DNA from: JAVBSN01 sp031556525
GTDB lineage: Bacteria > Bacillota > Clostridia > Lachnospirales > Lachnospiraceae
Direction of reading: 5' to 3'
DNA: 64,000 bases
Assembly (NCBI GenBank): GCA_031556525.1
Contig: JAVBSS010000037.1
Location: 36,795-100,794 of the forward strand
Under the pieces are notes generated by a model. That model was not told where the DNA came from, ran no database searches, and was given only the letters and a program-made list of their open reading frames with translations. The position numbers and the translations under genes are program-made. How positions within the stretch are numbered: position 1 is the stretch's first letter; every line of letters begins with the position of its first letter. Below, piece after piece: positions 43,565 to 51,670 of the stretch.

Positions 43565-45220
43565 ATGTCGTTAATTGATGTAGAAAATCTGTTTAAGTTT
43601 ATTGGTGGATTAGGAATGTTCCTATATGGAATGAATGTTATGGCTGAGGGATTACAAAAATCAGCAGGAGATAACATGAAGAAATTATTAGGGATATTAA
43701 CTAATAATAGATTTTTAGCTGTATTATTAGGAGCGTTAGTAACAGGTATAATTCAAAGTAGTTCAGCCACTACAGTAATGGTAGTAGGATTTGTTAATGC
43801 GGGAATAATGAATCTTACACAAGCAGTTGGTGTAATTATGGGTGCTAATATAGGAACAACTGTAACTAGCTGGTTAGTATCAATGAATGAATGGGGTGCG
43901 TTTTTCAAACCTGAATTTATAGCACCGCTTATATTAGGTATTGGTTCTTTTATTCTTATGTTTGCTAAGAGCGAAAAGAAAAAAGAGATAGCATCTATAT
44001 TATTAGGTTTTGGTGTGTTGTTTATTGGTCTTAATTTTATGTCAGGTTCTATTCAAACATATAAAGATAGTCCTATATTTACTCAAGCATTTACAGCGCT
44101 TGGTGGTAACCCTATATTAGGAATATTAACTGGAGCAGTGGTAACAGGCATAATTCAGAGTTCTTCGGCGTCAGTTGGTATTTTACAGACATTAGCGATG
44201 AACGGCATGGTTACTTGGAATAGTGCTATATATATTACATTAGGACAAAATATTGGTACTTGTGTTACAGCGTTAATATCAAGTGCTGGAACTCAAAAAG
44301 TAGCAAAACGTGCCGCTGTAATTCATTTATTATTCAATGTAATAGGGGCGATTTTATTTGGATTTTTAATGTTTGGAATATTTGCATTTAACAAAGAGCT
44401 AGCGAATTCAAGCATTAATAGTGTACAGATATCTATATTCCACACTATATTTAATGTTACATGTACAATAATAATGTTCCCATTTGCTAATTTACTTGTT
44501 AAAGCATCTGGATTAATTATTAAAGAAGATGAAGTTACAGAAGAAGAGAGCGAAGTTGAAGATACAATAAGACATCTTGATGAAAGAATTCTTGAAACAC
44601 CATCTTTTGCAATTGAGAACGTAATTAATGAAGTAACTCATATGGGTAATGTTGCTTATAAAAATACTAAGATGGCATTTGAGGCTATATTAGAAGATGA
44701 TAATGACAAAGCCAAAGTTGTTATGGAAAATGAAGCAGCAATTGATGAGATGGCGGTAGTAATATCAGAGTATTTAGTTAAGTTGAATAACTTATCATTA
44801 ACAGAAAATCAACATATTTTAATTAATAATTTATTCTATACAGTTAGCGATATCGAGAGAATGGGTGATCATGCAGAAAATATAGCATCATTGGCCAAAT
44901 ATAAGATTGATAATGACATATCTTTTTCAGATCCAGCTATGAAGGAACTTGATGGAATAATGGAAATGGTTACAAATGGTTTTGTATATGCTATAAAAGC
45001 ACGTTCTGAACAAAGTATTGAAGCAGCTAGAAAGACTTTAGAGTATGAAGAATTAGTGGATTCTATAGAAGAAGAACTTAGAGAAAAACATATGCAAAGA
45101 TTATCTAGTCAATTATGTAAGCCGACATCAGGTGTTGTATTTTTAGATGTACTTAGTAACTTGGAGAGAATATCAGATCATGCCGAGAATATAGCAGGAT
45201 ATATTATCGACGAAGTTTAA
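43565..45220 (+). CDS. Na+/phosphate symporter fused to a PhoU domain
   Basis: 551 residues. Two inverted membrane repeats each hold the QSSSA motif of the NptA/PNaS family: GIIQSSSATTVMVVGF (about 64-79) and GIIQSSSASVGILQTL (about 196-211). After about residue 325 an acidic linker (TEEESEVEDTIRHLDER) leads to a PhoU-like helical domain with YTVSDIERMGDHAENIASL and DVLSNLERISDHAENIAGY, the two metal-binding PhoU signatures. Imports phosphate with Na+; the PhoU part probably gates it or signals to the kinase nearby. Start at MSLIDV after AGGAGGAAG. Confidence 0.93.
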   Translation: MSLIDVENLFKFIGGLGMFLYGMNVMAEGLQKSAGDNMKKLLGILTNNRFLAVLLGALVTGIIQSSSATTVMVVGFVNAGIMNLTQAVGVIMGANIGTTVTSWLVSMNEWGAFFKPEFIAPLILGIGSFILMFAKSEKKKEIASILLGFGVLFIGLNFMSGSIQTYKDSPIFTQAFTALGGNPILGILTGAVVTGIIQSSSASVGILQTLAMNGMVTWNSAIYITLGQNIGTCVTALISSAGTQKVAKRAAVIHLLFNVIGAILFGFLMFGIFAFNKELANSSINSVQISIFHTIFNVTCTIIMFPFANLLVKASGLIIKEDEVTEEESEVEDTIRHLDERILETPSFAIENVINEVTHMGNVAYKNTKMAFEAILEDDNDKAKVVMENEAAIDEMAVVISEYLVKLNNLSLTENQHILINNLFYTVSDIERMGDHAENIASLAKYKIDNDISFSDPAMKELDGIMEMVTNGFVYAIKARSEQSIEAARKTLEYEELVDSIEEELREKHMQRLSSQLCKPTSGVVFLDVLSNLERISDHAENIAGYIIDEV

Positions 45221-45240
45221 GAGGTTAGAGGGGTATCATA

Positions 45241-45921
45241 ATGGAAAAGACAATTTATTGTGTTGAAGATGATGATAATATTAGAGAATTAGTAGTCTAT
45301 GCATTAAAATCCTCAGGATTTAATGCAGTAGGTTATAGTAACGGACAAGAACTTTATGCAGGTTTAAAAACAGTTACGCCTGATTTGATTTTGTTAGATA
45401 TAATGTTGCCAGATGAAGATGGCTTATCGATACTTAGAAAATTGAAGAAGAATAGTGATACCGAAAGTATCTCGGTTATTATGCTGACTGCAAAAACAAC
45501 TGAATATGATAAAATAACAGGTCTAGATTTAGGGGCGGATGATTATGTAACAAAGCCTTTTGGTGTTATGGAGTTAATGTCTCGAATTAAGGCAGTTCTT
45601 AGAAGAAGTAGTAAGAAGAGCGAAGCGGATATAATTGAATATCAAGGAATTAAGATAAATAATAAAAAACATATTGTATTAGTAAATGATGAAGAGATTG
45701 TATTAACTTTTAAAGAATACGAATTGTTGTTATATCTTATGAAGAATAGGGGTATTGTACTGTCGAGAGATAAATTGTTAGAGACAATATGGAATATTGA
45801 TTACGAAGGTGAGAGCCGAACAGTGGATGTACATATAGGTTCCCTTAGACAGAAATTACTTTCAGAAGGTAGTTTGATAAAGACTATTCGTGGAGTTGGT
45901 TACAAGATGGAGGATCTATAG
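45241..45921 (+). CDS. OmpR/PhoB-family response regulator
   Basis: 226 residues. Receiver (1-~120): CVEDDDNIRELVVYAL, phospho-Asp in LILLDIMLPDEDGLSIL, and Lys in DYVTKPFGVMELM. Winged-helix DNA-binding domain (about 130-226): LTFKEYELLLYLMKNRGIVL, VDVHIGSLRQKL and TIRGVGYKM. PhoB/PhoP-like. 20 bases after the phosphate symporter gene and 5 before the kinase gene, so it is probably the phosphate-response regulator of this locus. Confidence 0.92.
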   Translation: MEKTIYCVEDDDNIRELVVYALKSSGFNAVGYSNGQELYAGLKTVTPDLILLDIMLPDEDGLSILRKLKKNSDTESISVIMLTAKTTEYDKITGLDLGADDYVTKPFGVMELMSRIKAVLRRSSKKSEADIIEYQGIKINNKKHIVLVNDEEIVLTFKEYELLLYLMKNRGIVLSRDKLLETIWNIDYEGESRTVDVHIGSLRQKLLSEGSLIKTIRGVGYKMEDL

Positions 45922-45926
45922 TCTAA

Positions 45927-47249
45927 ATGAAAAGAAGAATCTTTTTTAATATGTGTATGTTATCTTTAGCAACCTTGCTATTGGCTTTTGGAAGTATATT
46001 TATAATATGTTATAAAATTATACAAGAGCAAAACAAAAATCATATATATATAGAATCGTTGTACATATCCAATGCAATTAATGCTATGGATAATAATGAT
46101 GACATTATAAAATATCTGAATATTTTAGAAAATGGTAGTGATTCTCAAATAGCATTATTAGATAGTAACAACAAGATATTATTTGATAATGTAATTAAAG
46201 ATCAAGAATTGAATGAGTACATTGATATTAATGAACTTAGAAAATCTATAGGAAAAGGTAAAGGTTATGATGGACGTTTGTTTATAAATATAAGTGAGCA
46301 AACTGATTATAGCGCAGTGGTGTTGGATGATGGAAATGTAGTGATAATAGCATATACATCAGATAGCGCATTTATGTTGTTTTTTGATATATTACCATAT
46401 GTAGTAATAGTATTAGCTATGGTAATGATTATAATTTTATCTTGGGTTAATAGCATCACTAATAAGATAGTAGGCCCAATTAATAGTATGGATTTAAAAG
46501 AACCAAATACTAATTTTGAATATGAGGAATTAACCCCGTTATTGAACCGAATACGAAATCAAAATGAAGAACAACAAAAAAATGAGCAGATGAGAAGAGA
46601 ATTTTCTGCTAATGTATCCCATGAACTTAAAACACCGCTAACATCTATATCAGGTTATGCAGAACTTATACAAAATGACATGGTAAAGGAAGAAGATGTT
46701 AAAGGATTTGCGGGGAAAATATACAAAGAAGCTGTTAAATTAATGGAGATGGTCGAAAGTATAATAAAAGTTTCTAAACTAGATGAAAAGAAGATGATTA
46801 TAGAAAAAGATGATGTTTATCTAGTTGATTTAGTAGAAGATGTGAAAAATACAATGATGCCATTAGCTAATAAGCAAAAAATCATATTTAATACTGCTTG
46901 TGAAGATATTCATGTAGATGCAGTTAAAATAATGATGAGTGAACTACTTGTTAATTTGTGTGCAAATGCAATTAAGTATAATAGACCTAATGGTAAAGTA
47001 GATTTAAAAATATATAAAAGGGATAATAACGTTATAATAGAAGTTGTTGATACAGGTATAGGTATATCACAGGAAGATCAAGAACGTATTTTTGAAAGAT
47101 TTTATAGAGCAGACAAAAGTCATTCAAGGCAAACAGGCGGTTCGGGACTTGGATTAGCTATTGTAAAGCACGTAGTTGAATTTCATGGTGGAACAATAGA
47201 TATTGACAGTGAAGTAGATAGAGGTACAAAAGTTACAGTTACGATTTAA
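45927..47249 (+). CDS. PhoR-like sensor histidine kinase
   Basis: 440 residues. Helix 1 (about 9-29), short outer domain (~115 residues), helix 2 (LPYVVIVLAMVMIIILSWVN), a linker, the dimerisation/phospho-His box in FSANVSHELKTPLTSISGYA, and a HATPase_c domain with ELLVNLCANAIKYNRPNGK, VVDTGIGIS, FERFYRADKSHSRQTGGSGL and GLAIVKHVVEFHGG. PhoR-type architecture; with the regulator and the PhoU-fused symporter it makes a compact phosphate-control module. Regulation by phosphate is inferred from neighbours. Confidence 0.92.
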   Translation: MKRRIFFNMCMLSLATLLLAFGSIFIICYKIIQEQNKNHIYIESLYISNAINAMDNNDDIIKYLNILENGSDSQIALLDSNNKILFDNVIKDQELNEYIDINELRKSIGKGKGYDGRLFINISEQTDYSAVVLDDGNVVIIAYTSDSAFMLFFDILPYVVIVLAMVMIIILSWVNSITNKIVGPINSMDLKEPNTNFEYEELTPLLNRIRNQNEEQQKNEQMRREFSANVSHELKTPLTSISGYAELIQNDMVKEEDVKGFAGKIYKEAVKLMEMVESIIKVSKLDEKKMIIEKDDVYLVDLVEDVKNTMMPLANKQKIIFNTACEDIHVDAVKIMMSELLVNLCANAIKYNRPNGKVDLKIYKRDNNVIIEVVDTGIGISQEDQERIFERFYRADKSHSRQTGGSGLGLAIVKHVVEFHGGTIDIDSEVDRGTKVTVTI

Positions 47250-47297
47250 TTATAACAATTTATTTGTTATATAATAGCACACTAAGGAGTGAATATA

Positions 47298-48578
47298 ATG
47301 AATAGACAAAAAGTAGAGCCTAAGTATATATATACAGGAATAACAGCGGTGATTGTTATTTTCGTTAGTATACTATTTAAGCATGGTGTAGATAATTGGG
47401 GAGCTGTTAGCAATATAATAAAATCAATAAACAAGACGATGACACCACTTGTTATTGGATTTGTATTAGCATATTTGCTTAATCCTATATTGAATTTTTT
47501 TGAAATAAAATTGTTTTTACCATTAGGAAAAAAAATATTCAAAGGTAAAGAAAAGACTGTTAAAAAATTTGCAAGAACATTAAGTGTAATATGCACACAG
47601 ATTGTATTTATTGCAATGGTATCAGGGTTTTTATGGCTTATAATTCCTCAGTTATATAGAAGTTTAGAATCTATAATAAGAGAAACTCCGGAATATGTTA
47701 ATAGATTTACAATATGGATTAATAATTTTGAGGTAGGAAATAAAACTATTGATGATGCTATTGTAGATACTGTTATGAAGATATATGAATATGCGAGTAC
47801 ATTTATTAATGATAAGATATTGCTTAATATAGATACAATTATAGTTAATATTTCGTCAGGAGTAATAGGGTTTGTGTCAATGTTATTTAAGATACTTGTA
47901 GGATTTATAGTATCTATATACGTAATGGCAAGTAAGGATTTATTTAGAGCTCAAAGCAAGAAGATATTGTATTGTACATTTAAAGAAAAGAAAGCTAATG
48001 TTATTTTAGATGGAGTAACATATGCACACAAGGTAATTGGTGGCTTTTTTACAGGTAAGATTATTGATTCTATAATTATTGGTATGATATGTTTTATAGT
48101 ACTATCAATTCTTAAATTAGATTATGTATTATTGATAAGTGTTATTGTTGGTATTACTAATATTATTCCGTTTTTTGGACCTTTTATTGGGGCTGTACCC
48201 TGTGGATTATTTTTGTTAATGATAGATCCTATTCAATGTTTGGTGTTCGTAATATTTATAATTATATTGCAGCAGGTTGATGGTAATATAATAGGGCCAT
48301 TAATTTTAGGAGATACTATTGGAATATCAGGATTTTGGGTGCTTGCATCTATTCTTGTTGGTGGAGGATTGTTTGGATTTTTAGGAATGGTGTTTGGAGT
48401 TCCTGTATTTGCATGCATATATGCTCTAGTTAAGGTGATATGTGATAAGAGACTAATTGCTAATGATTTACCAGATTCCACAGAAGAATATAGGAAAATA
48501 GTAAGATTAAATACTAATAAAGATGAACAGATAGAAGACTCAGGTATAGAAGAAAGTGATACTGGTAGTGAGGAATAA
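47298..48578 (+). CDS. AI-2E family transporter (PerM/YdbI-like)
   Basis: 426 residues, about eight membrane helices, PF01594 type: TPLVIGFVLAYLLNPILNFF at the N-terminal, a central helical segment with PEYVNRFTIWINNFEV, ISVIVGITNIIPFFGPFIGA, and QQVDGNIIGPLILGDTIGIS, GLFGFLGMVFGVPVFA. The C-terminus is acidic and probably cytoplasmic. Members export small molecules or move Na+/H+; the substrate here cannot be told. Start ATG 47298 is 8 bases after AAGGAG; an in-frame GTG at 47289 overlaps that site. Confidence 0.9.
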   Translation: MNRQKVEPKYIYTGITAVIVIFVSILFKHGVDNWGAVSNIIKSINKTMTPLVIGFVLAYLLNPILNFFEIKLFLPLGKKIFKGKEKTVKKFARTLSVICTQIVFIAMVSGFLWLIIPQLYRSLESIIRETPEYVNRFTIWINNFEVGNKTIDDAIVDTVMKIYEYASTFINDKILLNIDTIIVNISSGVIGFVSMLFKILVGFIVSIYVMASKDLFRAQSKKILYCTFKEKKANVILDGVTYAHKVIGGFFTGKIIDSIIIGMICFIVLSILKLDYVLLISVIVGITNIIPFFGPFIGAVPCGLFLLMIDPIQCLVFVIFIIILQQVDGNIIGPLILGDTIGISGFWVLASILVGGGLFGFLGMVFGVPVFACIYALVKVICDKRLIANDLPDSTEEYRKIVRLNTNKDEQIEDSGIEESDTGSEE

Positions 48579-48583
48579 GAGTG

Positions 48584-48646
48584 ATGTTAACTAATACAAG
48601 ATTAGTATTAGAAGGCGGAGCTGTTAGAGTTTTTCATCAGGTGTAA
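48584..48646 (+). pseudogene. N-terminal relic of a patatin-like phospholipase gene
   Basis: After the AI-2E gene a 20-codon frame reads MLTNTRLVLEGGAVR, then VFHQV and stop. LVLEGGAVRG is the oxyanion-hole start of patatin-like phospholipases. A shift of frame after AGA restores SSGVISCF, matching the continuing GVFSSGVL pattern. The rest, including the catalytic GxSxG, is missing: a terminator follows within 20 bases. This is a decayed gene fragment. Confidence 0.6.
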
Positions 48647-48663
48647 TAAGTTGCTTCTAAATA

Positions 48664-48702
48664 TAAAATGCTCCTTGTCAAATAAGATAAGGAGCATTTT
48701 AT
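48664..48702. terminator. Bidirectional terminator
   Basis: AAAATGCTCCTT/AAGGAGCATTTT, 12 pairs, with A and T ends, between the AI-2E/patatin remnant and the minus-strand hydrolase. Confidence 0.85.
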
Positions 48703-48709
48703 ATTGGAA

Positions 48710-49525
48710 TTATTTTATGTTAAGGTTTAATAGTGTGGCAGCATTTTTATATAATATTAGTTCTTTATTTTCGGCAGATATGTCTAAATTGTTTAGGTAT
48801 GATATACAATATCCTTGATCTTGCCAAGGAGAGTCAGTAGCAAATATTATACGATTAGCTCCATGATTATTTAATATTCGTATAAACTGAGAATCATCAA
48901 TCTTACTAAGTGAATAGCTGATGTCAAAATATAGATTTTTACCAACAAGATACTTTTCTACATCGTCCCACATATTATAACCACCAGTATGGGCGAGAAC
49001 AATTTTTGCTTTCTCCATCAAATTATTAGGCAAGTAAGAAAGTAAATTAGCAGTGTTTTTAGGTGTGCAATGCACATCGTTAGGAAATTCTATATCTACA
49101 CCCGCATGAATTACAATAATTAAATCCAGTTCAATTGCCTTTTTTATTAAATGAATATATCTAGGGTCGTCCATGTATATACTATGATAATCTGGGTGAA
49201 GTTTTATTCCTAAGAAATTATTTGATTTTAAATATTCTAATTGCTGATCTATATTATCAGAATCAGGATGTATTCCACCAAAAGAAATAATGCCAGGTAC
49301 ATTTTGTAATTCTTTTGCAAAAGTATTTATTGTGTTAAATTGAGATGGTTTTGTAACGACGGGTAAGGTTACACAATAATCGATATTATTGCTTTTCATT
49401 GATTTCAAAAGTTGATTTAAACTACCGTCAGTATGGGCGGTCTCGCCAGACCTAGAAGATAATAATGCAATTGTATTAGTTGCTATTTTGTCAGGAAAAA
49501 TATGTGTATGAAAATCTATTATCAT
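48710..49525 (-). CDS. Amidohydrolase family metal-dependent hydrolase
   Basis: 271 residues, PF04909-like TIM barrel. Metal ligands: HxH in MIIDFHTHIFPDK, further His in GIKLHPDYHSIYMDD, LIIVIHAGVDIEFP and KIVLAHTGGYNMWDD, and the Asp in IIFATDSPWQDQGY. The substrate is unknown; relatives include decarboxylases and amidases. Start at ATG after AAAAAGGAG. Stands alone, convergent with the AI-2E gene. Confidence 0.88.
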   Translation of the reverse strand: MIIDFHTHIFPDKIATNTIALLSSRSGETAHTDGSLNQLLKSMKSNNIDYCVTLPVVTKPSQFNTINTFAKELQNVPGIISFGGIHPDSDNIDQQLEYLKSNNFLGIKLHPDYHSIYMDDPRYIHLIKKAIELDLIIVIHAGVDIEFPNDVHCTPKNTANLLSYLPNNLMEKAKIVLAHTGGYNMWDDVEKYLVGKNLYFDISYSLSKIDDSQFIRILNNHGANRIIFATDSPWQDQGYCISYLNNLDISAENKELILYKNAATLLNLNIK

Positions 49526-49683
49526 TTTATAAACTCCTTTTTACTTGTTAAACTTATAGATATTATAACTATAAAAAACGCTCAAAATCAATTACTGAAA
49601 AAATATTAGTTATTATATACAAAAAAATAAAAAAAACAGTACAAAATAGATAAAATATAATGGTAAATTGAATGTTAATATGT

Positions 49684-49689
49684 TATAAT
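49684..49689 (+). promoter_or_regulatory. Extended -10 promoter of the YbjQ/zinc-ribbon gene
   Basis: TGTTATAAT (TATAAT at 49684-49689); no good -35 at 17 bases. The 217-base gap 49526-49742 holds no gene. Confidence 0.5.
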
Positions 49690-49742
49690 TAGTGCTAGTT
49701 GATTTACAACACGGATTATATATATGCGGGAGGATTTAAAAT

Positions 49743-50840
49743 ATGGCAGAAATTATGATGACTTCGGGCAATGGCTTTGAAGGCTATGAAGTAGTAGGGT
49801 ATTTAGGATTTGTAAATGGGCAAACAGCAATAGGCTCTCGTTTGTTCCAAGAGTTATCAACAAATATAGCGGAGATGACTTCACAAGAAAGTACAGCATT
49901 TACTAATAAGCTTCAACAGGCTAGTGAAGCTGCTTTAGATAAATTGTGTGAAGTATCTAAAGCAAAAGGTGCTAATGCGGTTATAGGTGTTGCTCTTAAT
50001 TACACTGAATTCTCGGGAAATTCAGTAGGTACAGTTGCATCAGGAACAGCAGTTAGAATTAAGAAGATTGAAGATAAGAACAAAGAATCTATTAATGAAT
50101 TATTTGTAACAAATTATTCAAATAAAATGATACCAAGACCAGTTAAAGTTACAATTAAGAGTGATGAAGGAAAAGTGAAGATTTCACCAACTTTTTATAA
50201 TTACAACATGGATGAGATTAAAGCGATTAGAGCAGATGTCGAGTTGATAAATTATTATGATGAGAAATTAGTGTTACAAGGTATTGACTTCGTATTTGAT
50301 AAGAATAATATTACAGTATTAGAAGCTAATTTTGTTGAATGTAAGCTTGGTGAGAAAGATATAAAGTTGATAAAGGATGTTAAGGTATTTATTAAGAAAT
50401 ATGTTTCATCAAAAGGTGTTGTATTGTGTAATGACGAATTTATAGATGTAAAATTAACACTACGTAATCTTGAAGCACTTAAAGACAAAAAGGGTATGGA
50501 TGCAGTTGAAAGATATAAATCAGATGGTTCTACATGGATGTGTAACTGTGGATATATAAATGCTGCAGGCGATGAAGAGTGTGGATTGTGTTCAAGAAAA
50601 GAAGCTGACTTAAGGAGTACTCATTCATTCAATTATGAAGATATGATAAAGCGTATGCAAGAAAAGAATGATGTTACAGAAATAAAGGATATTCTTATGG
50701 AGTACATAAAAGAAATCGATTCTAAATATAGAATGGAATTATTACAAATAATGGAATCAGGTTTACAATATGAAAAGACAAGGGGTAACATGAAAGATAC
50801 AGTTATCGAGAAAGTAGAACAAGTATTTGAAGGAAATTAA
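49743..50840 (+). CDS. YbjQ-domain protein with a zinc ribbon
   Basis: 365 residues. Residues 1-~105 match the YbjQ/PF01906 fold (FEGYEVVGYLGFVNGQTAIG, ASEAALDKLCEVSKAKGANA, VIGVALNYTEFSGN, VASGTAVRIKKI), which forms pentameric rings in solved members. The middle (~110-255) is beta-rich and unassigned. At about 260-280 a four-Cys zinc ribbon reads WMCNCGYINAAGDEECGLC. The C-terminus is helical. Cytoplasmic. The combination of YbjQ ring and zinc ribbon is seen in Firmicutes but its role is unknown. GGGAGG site. Confidence 0.75.
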   Translation: MAEIMMTSGNGFEGYEVVGYLGFVNGQTAIGSRLFQELSTNIAEMTSQESTAFTNKLQQASEAALDKLCEVSKAKGANAVIGVALNYTEFSGNSVGTVASGTAVRIKKIEDKNKESINELFVTNYSNKMIPRPVKVTIKSDEGKVKISPTFYNYNMDEIKAIRADVELINYYDEKLVLQGIDFVFDKNNITVLEANFVECKLGEKDIKLIKDVKVFIKKYVSSKGVVLCNDEFIDVKLTLRNLEALKDKKGMDAVERYKSDGSTWMCNCGYINAAGDEECGLCSRKEADLRSTHSFNYEDMIKRMQEKNDVTEIKDILMEYIKEIDSKYRMELLQIMESGLQYEKTRGNMKDTVIEKVEQVFEGN

Positions 50841-50852
50841 TTAATATAATAT

Positions 50853-50890
50853 AAAATGTGGCTGGAGTGATACATTCTGGCCACATTTAT
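50853..50890 (+). terminator. Terminator after the YbjQ gene
   Basis: AAATGTGGC/GCCACATTT stem with a longer loop and a short T end. Confidence 0.7.
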
Positions 50891-50932
50891 GACAAAAAAT
50901 AGATTGTTAGAATATGAAAGCGGATGTTTTTG

Positions 50933-51583
50933 ATGATAGATACAGTTATATTTGATTTAGATGGAACGCTTATGAATACATTGGAGGACTTGACAGATAG
51001 TGTTAATTATTCGTTAGAACTTAATGGGTATCCAAAGCGAGATATAGAAGAGATTAGAAAATTCGTAGGTAATGGTGTTGAGAAATTGGTGGAAAGATCA
51101 CTACCTGATAATATAGATAGAGATATACTTGATAGGGTGTTAAAAGAGTTTAAATTACATTATTCTGATAATATGCGTAATAAGACACGTCCTTATGATG
51201 GAATAATTAGGTTGTTAGAAACCTTAAAGGAAAATAGATATAAAATGGCTATTGTTTCTAATAAGTTTGACAAGGCAGTTAAAGAGTTGAATACAGAATA
51301 CTTTTCAGAATATATTTCGGTGGCAATAGGCGAGAAAAAGGGAATTGATAAAAAACCGGCTCCGGATTCGGTGTATCAATCTTTAAAGGAATTGAATTCC
51401 TCGGTTGAAAATACAGTGTATGTAGGGGATTCTGATATAGATGTTGAAACAGCTAAGAATTCTGGGGTAAAAATGATAGGAGTTACTTGGGGATTTAGAG
51501 ATAAAGATGTATTAGAAGCAAAGGGAGCTGATTACATTGCTGATAATATTGATAAACTTTACCAAATTATTTGTAATATATAG
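50933..51583 (+). CDS. HAD-superfamily phosphatase (phosphoglycolate phosphatase-like)
   Basis: 216 residues. HAD motif I with nucleophile Asp in VIFDLDGTLMNTLEDL, motif II Ser in MAIVSNKFDKAV, motif III Lys in GIDKKPAPDSVY, and motif IV in YVGDSDIDVETAKNSG. Helical cap domain between motifs I and II (subfamily IA), as in Gph/PpaX. Substrate not certain: phosphoglycolate or pyrophosphate are usual. Start ambiguous between 50924 and 50933; neither has a strong site, and MIDTVIF is the usual HAD start. Confidence 0.88.
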   Translation: MIDTVIFDLDGTLMNTLEDLTDSVNYSLELNGYPKRDIEEIRKFVGNGVEKLVERSLPDNIDRDILDRVLKEFKLHYSDNMRNKTRPYDGIIRLLETLKENRYKMAIVSNKFDKAVKELNTEYFSEYISVAIGEKKGIDKKPAPDSVYQSLKELNSSVENTVYVGDSDIDVETAKNSGVKMIGVTWGFRDKDVLEAKGADYIADNIDKLYQIICNI

Positions 51584-51611
51584 TGAAAAGTGATGAGATT
51601 AGTATTTTGAG

Positions 51612-51640
51612 TTGTCAAAGAATTTTACATATGGTAAACT
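51612..51640 (+). promoter_or_regulatory. Promoter of the TPR/acidic-repeat gene
   Basis: TTGTCA (51612-51617), 17-base spacer, TAAACT (51635-51640), about 30 bases before the start. Confidence 0.6.
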
Positions 51641-51670
51641 GAAAATAGTGATTTTGTGGGGTGTGATTGT

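Noticed and set aside
51656..51670. GTG start five codons upstream of the TPR gene ATG
   Set aside because: The GTG overlaps the only ribosome-site-like GGGGTG; the ATG at 51671 is better placed.
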